Source: Himantopus leucocephalus (lineage: Eukaryota; Chordata; Aves; Charadriiformes; Recurvirostridae). From it: 64,000 bases of DNA. The stretch spans positions 209,210,029 through 209,274,028 of the forward strand of contig RSEF01000001.1 of the NCBI GenBank assembly GCA_003993805.1, read 5' to 3'. A program made the position numbers and the translations under genes. A model generated the notes under the pieces. It saw nothing but the letters and a program-made list of their open reading frames with translations, searched no databases and was not told the DNA's origin. Position 1 is the first letter of the stretch. Each line of letters starts with the position of its first letter. This document shows, in pieces, positions 1 to 13,100 of the stretch.

Positions 1-460
1 ACATTTTGTCAGATACACAAACACAAGGTACACAGTCCTCAGTTTCTCAAAAGCTCAGGAAGTACACGATTCTTCCCACCACTTGGCTCCTGATGGAGTA
101 ATTACATCCCAATGTTATCTACAAACTGTGTGTGATGGTATAATGAGAGACAGATTCTATGAATATTTACTCATAACTCGGGAGCAATTTTCAAGGCCCT
201 GGTTAGTGCCTCCATACTCGATTTGATTACTTAGGTTCTCTTATTAGTTATTACTCATTTCAACCCTATCCGGCTGGAAGCATTAGCAATGAAAAGGGCT
301 TGCAGGTTCTTGGGCAATTTTTTTGATGTAATTAAAGGAAATTTTTGTTGTTGTTTTAATTACATTTTGATGTAATTAAAAAAAGTAAGGCTGATGGACA
401 GCCTTACTTACAGTGTTAATGCTCTCCTCCCTAAAAAGAAGGCTGTTTGTTAAAAAGCAT

Positions 461-575
461 GTGACAACATCACCATGATCAATAGATTCTCCTAATAGGA
501 GAATTGGAGGAGGAGAATAGGAGGAGGAGAATANTGATAACATCACCATGATCTATTCTGGTTCTCCTAAGATGA
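461..575. repeat. Imperfect duplication around a single N (534)
   Basis: An N at 534 lies between two related segments sharing acatcaccatgatc and ttctcctaa, with a purine-rich (GGAGGAGAATA) repeat just before the N. It is probably a join of overlapping contigs or a misassembled short tandem repeat. Confidence 0.6.
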
Positions 576-855
576 TGCTAATAATCTGAGAAGAGTGTGA
601 TTCAGGTTGTTTAGTGCAGACAAAGAAAACAACATAAGAAAACGGTACCCACATTTCCTAGAAGTTCCCTCTTTCCATGACTTTACTGGATAGACACCAG
701 ATGAGAAAAAATGCATCTTCCCTTTCCCTACTTTTTATTACATTTGTTTTGAGCCCACAACAATAAACTTATGCTAGCAGTCAAAGGGTCAGTACTCACC
801 AGATCATAAACTACTTTGCTTGACTACATGCAGCCACCAACACTTGAGGCCTTTT

Positions 856-856
856 A

Positions 857-888
<32 letters not shown>

Positions 889-960
889 CAACAACAACAA
901 CAAACCCAACAATAACAACGATCTACTAATTATTATTATTACTATTATTATTATTCTTAT
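856..960. repeat. Opposed (AAT)n-(AAC)n and (TTA)n microsatellites
   Basis: About 28 bp of (AAT)n passes into about 20 bp of (AAC)n. After ~25 bp of mixed sequence it is followed by about 33 bp of interrupted (TTA)n at 928-960. The AAT and TTA blocks are reverse complements, so they could pair as a hairpin in single-stranded DNA or RNA. Confidence 0.9.
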
Positions 961-3900
961 TTTAAAAGTTATAAGTAAGCTTTAAAACTATGCTCCTGCC
1001 CTAATGAGTTTTCAGTCTAGCAAGACAAAAACTGAAGCCAGAAGAGGAATGAATGAGGGAAAACACATGAATCTCAGATGACTCATCAGTTAATATTACG
1101 CTACAGGAAGAAGAGAGGTTTATAGACCTGGAGACGGCAGACATACAGCCAAGCTTGACTGAGTAGAAAACACTGGCTGGGCTGGGCAAGGCATTCCAGG
1201 TGTTTAAGGAAATGCAATATATAGCATGAAAACAAAAACAGAAGAATGACTGGGAAAGGACATTTAATAATATGGTTGGGAGGAGAGCACGGGTCTACAG
1301 GGCTTCATACTGCCAGCCTACTCCTATTAAAGTCCCAGCCCAGCGCCTGAACCTGTTGCCAAGCCAGAGCTGTTTGTTGTCACCAACTCCTCTTTCCCAT
1401 GTTTCTAAGTATTCTTTTGTAATGAAAATCCTTCTCCTTATGATACGGTTTCTCACTGTATGCGAGAAACTTATTGACTTTCTATGTACCTCTAAATCAA
1501 AGTCAAGAAAACAGAGTCAGGGATTATGTGTGGTGCATTTTTGTACAGAAGCTACAATGAGGAGACCGCAGCTCCAAGACTGTTGGATAACTGCAATATT
1601 TGTGAAAGCAGTAAGAAAACTCCTTTGCCTCTTTCAAGTGCATACTAGATTAGCAATAGGGATTGGTCTCAATGTAGACAGTAGCAATGCCACAGTCTGG
1701 GAGATGGATGAACTTGAAGTCAGGAGGGAAGGAATGGGAAGACTGAGAAGTCAAAGTAATTCTGGAATAGGAAAAAGAGAGCACAGGTTGGACAGGGCAT
1801 AACATTTTGGTCTTCCCTGTCCAATCCTAAAACATGCGCTATGGCCTCTCATTCTCTTTCTGACTAAAAGAAATCTGTTCAAACTGCTAGTGCTATGGGG
1901 GCACATACTCATGTATATAAGGAGAGAAAACAGTCAGGTCAAAAATTGCCCCAGCATTAAAAAAGGGGACAGACACACACTCTTGTTAGAGATATCGCGT
2001 TATACAAGGTCAGAAAGCAGGGTTGCCAAGATTACTTGGAAGAAGGAATTAAGTAAGACCTGGCCACTGTGGTGGTAAAGCATCGAGTACAAATTATCTG
2101 CTGAAATACACGTGACACTGTGAGACTGCAAAGCCGTATAGGTACTTTTGATCCATCTACTATACAAATGACCACAACAGGCAACAGATGCTCCAAGTAT
2201 GAATGAAGCTATTTAGATATTATAATGCATAGGTAAGCAGTAGCTTCAAATTGCAAAACTAGTTATTTTTAGCAAGGTAAATTACCCCCGCACAGAGTAC
2301 AACACTATCCTGATTTAAGTAGTTTTGGTATCAAACCAGACAGCTTAAAAATAGTTTCGCTGTCTTACACTCTGGCCTGCATATATTCATTACATAATAG
2401 AGTTATGAACTCAGAAGGCCCTTCCACTGAGTGGATCAAGATGTAATTACCATGATTTCCCGATACTTCAGGCAAAAAAAGACTATCCTAAAGTTTTAAA
2501 TCAGCCTTCATGCTCATAACATGCATGAGAGGTAAATAAAAGCTGGCTCTGAATTGCACAATCTTACTCAGACTTGAGCAGCACTGTAAGAACAGCTGAG
2601 CTACTTCTTATCTCTTCCTCATTTTGCCTGCTGTCCTCTCATTTTCCATTCTCCTTGTTACTGTTGCTCTTCTGCTTTCTTAGGAAGGCTGAAGTAGAGT
2701 AGCTATTAAGCCTTTCAGCGTTTTCGGCTTTGTTATCTGCTCTCCATATCCATTATCAAACCGCTACATTTTTCTTTTGTCGGGTTTTTGCTTCTTACAT
2801 GCTTTTTATATACAGATACATGTGGCACAGGCTCCGAGGGAACAACAGCAGAGAGTTTACAAGAAGGGAGCAATACAAAATAAGAGAAGGAAGAGTGGTG
2901 GAGGTGAAATGATGCAGGACTGGTGAAGCAGCCATCACCCTCAGCTTAGGGCACTGGCTTAAGAACATTCCAGTCTCTTCATTTATATTTTTCTCCTTTA
3001 AATTAATGCCCTGCTGTTTTCATCTCCCTTTCCCCCAAACACTCTCTCTTTGGTCACCTTACAGTTCATGTACTACACAAAACAAGAACAGCCTTGATTC
3101 ATGTAAGCTGCTTCTCTTGAACAAAACCAGCGGACCTCTACAGGTCAGCTTTCTCTTTCTTGCCCCTGTTAGATCTGTCGGAGAGGACGGCCATATTCCA
3201 CTGCTGCACATCAGCACATGTTGGCATCTTCATTTATAGCTGTGCTACTTTAGATTACTATTTTTGGATTCATGGATTAACATTTTTTTTTTTCCTACCA
3301 CTTGACAGCTCCAGCAAGCTTGACAGTTCCTGGTATCAGTGAGCAAAGTAATGGACAAGAACGTACATTCTGTCTCAAAGAACTAGAAATGCAGGGACAG
3401 TGAAAAGAGAGACAGACTTTTTCCCACATGTATTTATTTGTCTATTAAATGTAGGCCGGTTAGTAATGTATGGAAGACACTGCTTCCTAGATGAACACTT
3501 ATCAGAACATTCTAACCTAACAGAAGAATGAATTACATCCACTAAATAAATGCATGCATTTGTAAAGAAAATGTAAATAATTCCTGCTGCACACTACCAA
3601 GAAGAAAGGGGAACGGTTTCTCCAGACAGATACTGAGGCATGGAAGGTGTGATGGGAAAGACAGGAATCCTGATCAAGTTAATCCTGAACTTTCTAAAGC
3701 AGCTGCTATTCAAGACTTACCTACATGAGCAAATTGCCATAAACGAGCATGTTTGCTGCTCTGCTGAAAGCATGTATATACAAACAGCTGTATGGAGTAA
3801 GTACAGCACCCTCATCCTAATTTAAATCATGTTAATTTACTCTTGTAGCTGTGTCCTTAAGGAGATCACTAACCTGAGAACCTCTCACTGCAATTCCCTC

Positions 3901-4110
3901 GGGTGACAGAATAGCCAGATCGGCTGGTATTCTGTTAGATTTAGTTTTCTTCTTGAGCAAGGATGAGTTTAATAAACCAGACAAAATTTTGCATGCCGCG
4001 TGATGCTATTCAAAAGACACAGAACAAAGCTCCAACACCTCTATTTCAATCTTTGAAGCCAGCAAACCAGAAAGGATTTTACAAATTGTTAAATACTATG
4101 AAGCACTTAC

Positions 4111-4173
4111 CGTCCTGAAGAAACTTGTTTAAGTGAACCAGCACTTTCAAACAACTGGGCTCTTGCCGCCACT
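4111..4173 (-). CDS. ARHGAP42: ARHGAP42 exon: linker before SH3, part 2
   Basis: 63 bp: A completes Val, then 20 codons [20 protein letters not shown], then CG of Arg. It matches the VAAKAQLFENVGSPKPVSSG segment of mammalian ARHGAP42 with moderate divergence and is the last exon before the SH3 domain. Donor GTAAGT (4105-4110), acceptor ...TTATTTTCAG. Too short to appear as an open frame; found from homology and phase. The SH3 exons are not found in the remaining 4.1 kb to the left. Confidence 0.9.
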
Positions 4174-7100
4174 CTGAAAATAAAGCACCGCCTTGCTTTA
4201 TACTCTGCCCATTAATAAAACACACAGACTAACTTCACTTTTTATTATCTAACGATATGGACACATTTTTAAAAATTGTTTTAATTATTCTTTTAGAGAA
4301 ACAAAGGAAAATCAAAAGCTGAATTTAAGTTCCTATTCAGCAGAATTCTTAAGGGCATAACCTAACTGGGGCCTGACACATGCCCACATATTGGGGCCCA
4401 CATGCTCTAGCGCCTTGCTGAGTCAGCAAGGGAAATCTCAACACCCTATATTTAAAATTCTGTTCATGGATGGCCAATATTGGAAATGCTTTTAATGCCA
4501 GTCTGTCACTATCATGCTGGAACTCTGAGCTGTGCCGGATTCTCTGTTTAAGACACAGCAGTCTGTGAAATGACTACAGTGTTCCCTTCCAGTTTAAAAA
4601 GTGGAGGGGCTGAATGGGGTCCTGCAGTATTTGGAGAACTTCTTGGTGCTCTGCAGATCTGGAAAACACTGGCTCATGGGGACAGAGAATTTCTGAGTGA
4701 AAGCCAGGATTACAGCAAAGACTTTCCGACTCTTTAAGTTTGTGCTAAAAGCACTGACAAACATTGCTAACCCAAATCTCAATGAGCTAAATTATAACCT
4801 CTATTGCTTAGAACTATCTTCCTTTCAAAATGCTCCCCCCCAAAAAAAACCCCAAACGAACCAACTGTTAGAAAAAACCAAAGATACCAACTATTTAATA
4901 TGCAGCAACCAAAGACATTTCAGAGCGCAAGTTTGGGTATTTTTTTTTTCCTTTCTCCAATTTTGGACTTACACAAATGAAGTCCTGCTGACATAACAGC
5001 ACGGACAGTAAGTAGCNTTTGGACTTCCACAAATAAGACCTGATGATCTTCTTGACATAACAGCACAGACAGTAAGTAGTGTTTATGCTCCTTGAAACAT
5101 CAACTTCCAGAAGAATCACAGATAATAATACTAATCACTTTTCAAAGACACATTTCTTCATTATAGACTTTATCTGTAGTCTAATGAAGTCAATGGGAGT
5201 CTTTCAACCGACTTCAGCAGACTTTGTGCCGTGTCTCCTTTGTTTACAATTTTAGTGAAGCTAGATAAATAATTCACAAATACAGAAATATTCAAATCAA
5301 GTATTCATGGATACTTTTTCAACTACTTATGTAGGTCTCTGGGATCACTTTATAGTAGACAATACCGTAACAACATGAATCTCCCCAAAGGGCCTTGATG
5401 ACTTACACAGATCCTGGTCTTTGATAGCCATTACTTGATGCAGTATCTAATCTTAATCTCCTGCACATTTTGGGAGGCAAATCAGGGTTTGGAGGACCCT
5501 TCGGTGTATCTTTGGTATCTGTTGAAGATAAGCTCTGTATAGATCCACTGCAGCTTTTGTTACCTAAAGAAAACAACCAAATTATAGGGAATATTAAAAC
5601 TAATTTGAAGTTGTTTCACAACATGTGTAACATGAAAAGCAAAGATTTTGTTGTTGTTGTGTTTTGTTTTGTTTTTTAAAGAGGCAAAACAGGTAGAGAA
5701 AGTACTTAGAGAAGAAACAGCCTTTCAGGTAGAAAGCCAGGAGAAAAGGGCCAACAGCAAGAATAAACGAATGACATTAAAATTGTGAAGGCTAAAAAAT
5801 TACATTGTACTTAAATGGCTAGATAGTACATTCACTAAAAAGTGACAAAACCAACATTTATAAAGTAGCACACTGCACAGAACTGTAGAAAAAAATTCAT
5901 GTTGGAAGGGATCTTGGGAAGTCATCTAGTCCAAATTCCTGCTCAAAGCAGCATCTTCTGTGAAATCAGACCATGTTAATTTGTAAGAATTAGTATTTCA
6001 GTATCCACAGAAGCTTCATGCCGTTTAGAAAAAATACTTAGGAATTAATAGTTTTGGGTTGCCTAAAACAATTGCTACTGTAACTTGATAAAACAAATCT
6101 ATAGCTGTACAGACTGTATAGCACACAAAAAAAGTCCTTTTAATGAATACAAGGTATGGCCACATGTGTCCTTTAAGCTGATCTATCTGTGGACTGCTGC
6201 CTTGTTTGCATATATATTCTGCAAGACAACAACTGCATCTACTTTGTGTTTCTTTATTCCCAAGAACAACAGATGCTTAATAATGCTTTGAAAGCTGTCC
6301 TAATATAAAGAGATCCCAAAACAGAAAACCAATACCTATGTTATTAATATTTTAAGTCTATGGTATTATTCTATATTATAAATTATTGTTATTATTCTAC
6401 ATTATTAATACTGTCAATATAACACTAATTCGTATCTGGAAGTCTTAGGAAAAAGCCTGTACACTCCATGGGGGGCAGAGGGGAGAGAACTTCCTTAAAC
6501 TTTTAGGACTTTGCACATAACCACATATTTACCCTATGTGTACTTGTATCACTATTGAGAGCTCAGTGGCAAACAGCACTTGCGCTCAGTCCATTGGAGC
6601 TCATTGTTTCAGTGTCTGCTGTTAATCTTCATAATCCAAAACACTTCAAATATACTGATTTCAGGAAGGTGTTTCTTTTGAAGTCATTTCCACATAGCTG
6701 TCAATATTGTGCAATATCACCGCATGTAATCACAGAGATACAGCAAGGGTCCACAGGCCTTTCAGCTAACTTAGCATTTAGCAGAACTGTCTAAACGAAG
6801 AAGCTTCTCTGTCTTATAAGAAGTCTTGCCTACAGGCTTATCCGGGACATAGGCTCAACTTCGGTGCTCTGAGGGTGTTCTTTGAAGCAGCATTCTTCTT
6901 TGACTGAACAGGAAGACTGGTGTCCTAACTTGTGTACTGAAATTGGATTCCTAAAGTTGGGTTTGCAAACTTGTGGTTGTTCTTACACATCATGTCCATA
7001 TATAGGACCATTCAGCCATAATCTTGTGTTCAAGCTAATCTACTTGCAGTACTGGGTAACAAACCATGCAAGCAGGGCAGAATGAAGCAGCCGTTCCATC

Positions 7101-10100
7101 AGCAGGGTATCAGACATACATTTCATGCCAGAGATTACCTTTTTATCCCATCTGTCCAGTCCTGTCTCAACTAAAGGCATTGATGGTAAAAACCTTAACT
7201 AAAAAAACCAAACCAAAATAAGCCACCTTTCCTTCAGTCTCCTATTTCTGCCAATTTAAGAGATGCAGTTGTCAAAAAAAAAGAATTACAAAGCAGGCAC
7301 ACCAACAAGGACTGACAAAACTGTTATTTACTAAATATGTTAAGCCTAGTGCTTTTTTAATTTAAATGTTAGCTTTGATCAGTATCAGTCATGTTCCAAG
7401 GATTCATTTCTTTGATACAGTGATAAACCATAGCTACCAACTCTTCTTATAAAGTAGCAATCTCCTTACAAGTCAGTGGTCTAGATGAGGCATAGCAGGA
7501 TAGAGAGTACTCTAAATTCTAAGAAACACTTATATCTTTTTAGCTGTATGAACTGTTCAGGTAACAAACAATGGGATCATGTCAGAAGCAGTTTGAAAAC
7601 TGAAAGAACATACCACAAAAATTAAAAAAATAAACAAAAAAGATTAATTAATATCATTAGCTTGCAGATGCAGCTCTTGTTTTCTACATGTCACAGTAAA
7701 CACTGATGTCCTTAAACAACCTTGGAAATTACCTTCAGCTGATGGAATTGATCTAAGGGAAGATGCTGAAGACCTTTTCAGCCCAGACAGACTGTAAGAA
7801 CTCTTTTTGGTCAGGTCTGTTGGTGGAGAGGCATTCTCTGGTCCAGTGACAGAAGCTACACTTTGGCAGTCTGACTCGACATCTGTTTTGGTTGCATCCT
7901 CCTTTGATGAGGATTCTGGACTTGTAGTCCAGAGACCTGAGCTCTTCTGGCCATTAGAAGAAGGGGGAGAGGCAATCCATGGAATCCCTACTGATTTCTC
8001 CCTGGGCTGAGAGGGTGCGCATTTGGTGGTGCTGTTCTGCTCAGAGGAGTGAGAAGAGAGAGACTCAATGCTGCCCATGGGAGTGCTGTCTGGGCTACTG
8101 CTGTACGAGTCACCTAGGGAGGAATGAGGGGAGGGGAGAGAGAGAGAAAAAAATTTTACATTTTCTAATCATGCGCATTTCTCTCATGCCACCTTTAGCC
8201 CCTTGCACCTTACTTGTCATCAAATTCATTAATATGTGGTTTCAGAGGTTTCTTAAGACAAAATATCTCTTTAGTTACTCTAAGTTTCACACNTTTCTAA
8301 TCATGCGCATTTCTCTCATGCCACCTTTAGCCCCTTGTACCTTACTTGTCATCAAATTAATTAATATGTGGTTTCAGAGGTTTAAGACAAAATATCTCTT
8401 TAGTTACTCTAAGTTTCACAGACATTCACTCTTTAACCTGGAAGAGCTGCCTTTTGTGGCTATTTCTTTAGAGCTGATGAACATAATGGGCTTCAGGCTA
8501 AACTATTTCACACAGAAGTCTGCCTTTTGAAAGAACAGCCTGCAATACAAATAACCCTCAGAAATTTCAACAGATGTTGCAATATCTTTGTGGTGAGTAT
8601 CCTGCTGGATTTCCATTCTGAGGGAAATGTTGAGGTTCTCGTCACACTTATGTTCTTAAGTGCATGACTTTATTGCCAGCAGGCACAAGAATTTTTTACT
8701 TTGGTTAGCAAGCTGCTGAGGATCTCTGTCTGCAGTATCTTTAAGACTAGTCCATAAGTCTACATATAGATATCCTATTTTCTGAGTCATCATACCTTTC
8801 ATGAAATATCTATTCTGCAGAAGAACTCATTCCTTTATTTACAACCCGAATGTTGAACATTTGATGAATTTCTTTAATTAGATTTATATTAGAGGAATTT
8901 ACCTACCTACACAAAAATCTTTTTACTGATTTTGTTTCCAATAATCTTTTGCAACAAAAAGCAGGAATATCCTAACGAAATTTGCTGATGATATACAGGT
9001 GGGAACACTCATCAGAACTGAGCAAGGACTGGCCTATAATACAGCGAGGACTGAATTATTTTGAGGACTGGATTCAGTCTAGTGAGTTTCTAGTTGTATT
9101 TTTTCCCAAAAGCTAGGAGATATAATTCACAAATTTTACAAGAAGCAGAGAATGTATATTCTTTAACCATACAGTAGTAATAAGATAGCAACATGATACA
9201 GCTGCTTTTGCCTCCAAATGTTTCAATATCCTTGGCAACAAGTGACCATAACCACACACAATACTATAGATGAGGTCGCAAATACCGGTGCCTTGCACAG
9301 GGAGTAGATCTGACAACGGTAGCGTGATAGATTCTGTCCACTTCTGGCCAGAATTCTGGTATTCCACATTAGATTGTCCCTCATCTTGCCCCTTTACAGA
9401 CCATTAGTCCCTTGAAAATTGCAAGATTGACCGAAGCCTAAACTTCTCAGATGTATTTTCTATAATTTTCTATTACTTCCTACGGTTTGAAACCTCCACC
9501 TCATTTTCTCATGCCATACAGAATTCCTTAATTTCTTGCAATACAGTTAAATGTCTGTGCTTCATTTAAATGATGACTTAAAACCATCTAGTACTTTCAG
9601 AAATTGCTACTGCCAGACGCCAAGGCTCTCTCTTGCCTGTCTCCGGCCACACCTAGAGATACTTGGCAAGGAGAATAACTCTGCTTCTGCCTCAGCCTTC
9701 CAGGTACAAGCAAGATCTTAACTGGAACTTATGTAAGCAAGTGCTGAGCTTGAGATAATAAGCAAAGCACAAGTGGAGAGGTCTTGGGTCCGACAGTTCC
9801 AAACAAGCTGCCAGCACAAGACATGTCTGAATGAAGAAGCATGAGCTTGCATATGTTCTGCAAAATACTTGTGCAGAAATNAACAGTTGAAACTTGCCCA
9901 GTTTGTCCTCTGGTGAATGGAACTGATGGTTCCTCTGTAATTTCTTGCTCAAGATCCCGTGCCATTCACACTGGCAATGGATGTGTAGGCAGCTATTACT
10001 CTCATTTAGTATTTAAACTCTCAGTGGCTGGAATCATGTAACATAAACCTATGGAAAATGCAGCACCTGTGCACAAGTATACTGAGGATACATTTCCTAA

Positions 10101-13100
10101 CATTACAGACTTCAGAATTACTACAGATCCTCAAGAACAGATGTACATTAACTGTGGATTAATTTACTGTACCAGTTTCATGTAAAACTCCTTGAGGAAC
10201 CAAGGGAGAGAGAAGTTCTTTTTGAAGTCTGTTGTAGTCTGGAACTGTTAACAACTTAATCTTTGCTAAAGTTTCGATACTTCTTACTGGTACAGCCAGT
10301 AAGTAAGAAAGCGACGGCCCACTCGATGAAAATGAATGAAGTGAAACTTTATAATAGTCACATCTATACGAAAACAAATAAGCATTCTAAGCAGCAATTA
10401 ATTATAAACATCACTCCCTGCTGTTAAACAGTAAGCCATACGATAAACATACTGTTTCTCACAAAAGTATTCGAGTTTGTTTCTATTCCAGAAAAACTAA
10501 CAAAGTTTCAGTGGTTTTGGCAACCTAGGCAGTGGCTGACTTTGAACCAGTGACCACCATTTCATGCATGTGAAAAAAGCCAAGTAATGGTTTTGATCTC
10601 CTTACCTTGAGTGAATTACTTTTATTATAGGAGGAGAGGAAATCTTCCATTTACAGTTTCCCAACCTTAACAATTATCTTAAAAGCAAATGAGATGAACT
10701 TCATATAATGAACTTCCGAGTTTCAAAGTAGACTGCATTTAGATTAGAATACAAAAGTCTACTCTAAATGATTTTTGAACAATGTATACAATACAAAAGT
10801 TGCCTAAAACGAAACAACCCTCCTCATCTGAGAGAAGCAAGGAATGCAGTCAGTCAACAGTGCAGTTGTGACTCACAGAAGTTAAAAAGCTGACCAAATC
10901 CCATCTATTACCCTTGTAATTATTGGAATACAATACTTATTGGATATTATTCAGGAAAGTTAAAAGACAAGACATAAGAAAGAAGATAATGAGTCAACAC
11001 GGACAAACTTACTGTCAGGATCTGCTAGACATGGTGTATATCTTCCTTTGGGTTTACGCGAACCTGTGGAGAGACAAATTGCTCTTGTTCTTCTTGAACC
11101 TGATCGGGACTGAGGTTGGGGAAGAGGAATATTGGGGTCTGGTGCAGTGTGAAATATCTGCATGATTGAAAAAAAAAAAAAAGAAGGGAAAATAAATGAC
11201 ATAAACAATACAGGTACTCTTACACTTCCATTATTAATCCATTTGTTTTCCTCACCACTGCACCTGAAATTAATGCTGTAATAGTCTCACACATTACAAA
11301 AGAGTAAATTCCAGAATATAAGCTTTGTTCTGATCTTATTTTACAATCCAAGCACCACAACACTGAGCTGTACTTAAAATTTATACTAATATAAAATATA
11401 AATATATTTATATAAAATATAAATATACTAATATAAAAATAGTTTTATTTTCTAAACACGGGTTAAGGAGTGCTTAACAGTCTAAATTGTGAAACATACA
11501 AACATGCTTACAACTAACTCCTGCCCAAGAAGTAATACGTTTTTTTTTAAATATTATGAAAGGATTGAATTTTTTCTGTGTTCCCATGAAACCTTTTTTA
11601 TGTCACAGAAATTTGGTATAGTCATAACTTATTAAAATCCAGTTTGTATTTCAGAAAATCGCTTTATTTTGCCAAATATGTCAAGTTTGATGAGGAACAT
11701 ACTTATGTTCAGAGCATCTCCTGATTTTTGTCTTTTGCATACCACTGCTACCACTGGTCAGTTTTGCACTTCATTACTGAAGAAAAGCCTAAAATTTTGA
11801 GGGTATCTGACTACTGCGATCTGACACAAGTACGCATAAGCTTTTGAAGAACTCTTTGCCGATAAGCATGGCAAGCTTGCCAGCAAGGACAATACAGAAA
11901 GTCCAGTAATTTGTGAGACTTTCATTCGCATCACCTGTTCTGCAATATCCAAGACACGTGCAGTAGAGGTCTTGAAAGATCCTAAAAACCCTCTTGGGTA
12001 CTTCTAGTAAAAATGATAATTGCCTTGGAGGATGACTAAAGCAAAAAATATAACCAAAAGATTGGCATGTTTTTCTTCCAGGTGTCCTTTTTCCCTTATT
12101 CCTCCCAGTGTAGACTGTAAACTCTACTGAGTATCTCTTATGGCATCCTGTGGAAGGAAGTGGAATTAGTTCTGCAGAATGGAGGAGAGGTTTTACAGAC
12201 AAAGGTTGCCTATTCAGTTAAGCTACTGAAGGAATCAGAAGTATCCAGTCTCCACAGTGTAGAGAGGGCTAAGTGTCGTAGGTTAAATACCATGCAACGC
12301 CAAAATACATCTCTGCAAGGATTTCCGAATAACCCATCAACAGGGCACTGCCAGAAGAGGATGAAGTGAATAATAAAAAGATACCTCCATGCCACTCACA
12401 GAAGTGGAAGAAAGCAAATGTAATTCTATGGTAGAAAATACTTTAATGGACATCTTGAGACGCTCCTGAAGTACATTCATTCTGCATTAAGCATTAGTGA
12501 GTAGCACATCAATATAAAAATATTTCTGCAGACAGAGAAATAGAGCAAGGGTGATTTTGGTTGTGCAGCCATGGTCTTTGTATTGAATGAGCTTGTAATT
12601 TTCTTGTGGGGAAATTCAGTGTTGGAAACATAAAATATATATGTTTTGGAGTTAGAGGCAAGGATGCTATCAGTATCATACTAAGTTTGAGGAGTCCCTG
12701 TGGAATATAACTAATGATACCAAGCAGTACTGTCAGTACTTACTGACCAACCAGTGCAGGGGATCCTGTTATTGACCAGGAACTACCCCTTAGCTGAGTA
12801 ACGTGAAATGGAAGAAACCCAAAGTTTTTTCACTTGTTTTGTTAGTCATCAGAGAAGGTCACATCTATCTACAAAAGATCCCCAAAATAAAATTTCTTTT
12901 GATGACCAAGTAAAGGAGGTCTTGACTGTTCTGCCAAGTTCTGAAATCAAATAGTTTAAAATAAACTAAAATCTGAGAAGGCTTTTCAGTGAAGCTGATA
13001 CCTGCAATGGTAGTGACTGAAAGTAAGTGTTCAAGATTTCATGAATCTTCCTTCTCAAGCCCTGAAACAGTTCTTATTCAATGTTCCAGGAAAGAGTTTG

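Larger units (their letters stand above)
1..4110 (-). other. ARHGAP42 intron (before the SH3 exons)
   Basis: Incomplete intron running out of the window. It contains an (AAT)n/(AAC)n tract facing a (TTA)n tract (856-960) and an imperfect repeat around a single N at 534. The longest open frame in the window (1272-1802, plus, 176 codons) lies here, but it has no recognisable domain and is treated as chance. No exon, RNA gene or clear transposon is seen. Confidence 0.8.
8114..11012 (-). other. ARHGAP42 intron
   Basis: Intron of about 2.9 kb. It contains the artefact-like duplication at 8162-8419, a possible old CR1 remnant near 8975-9075, and an isolated N at 9881 with no visible repeat around it. 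No other feature is seen. Confidence 0.85.

Noticed and set aside
1272..1802. 176-codon plus-strand open frame, longest in the window
   Set aside because: No recognisable domain, no splice or promoter context, composition like intron; a frame of this length is plausible by chance in 64 kb searched in six frames.
9180..9360. Possible CR1 3' remnant on the minus strand (actatagatgaggtcgcaaa then taccggtgcc)
   Set aside because: Resembles the CR1 motif with AGGTG.GGTCTCACCAG.GCC only loosely; too degraded to support.
9881..9881. Single N without flanking repeat
   Set aside because: Unlike most of the other single Ns no duplicated flanks are visible; probably an ambiguous base or trivial join.
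11789..12202. 137-codon minus-strand open frame in the intron before the RhoGAP exons
   Set aside because: No domain recognised, and it would have to be an extra exon without fitting the known protein; likely chance.
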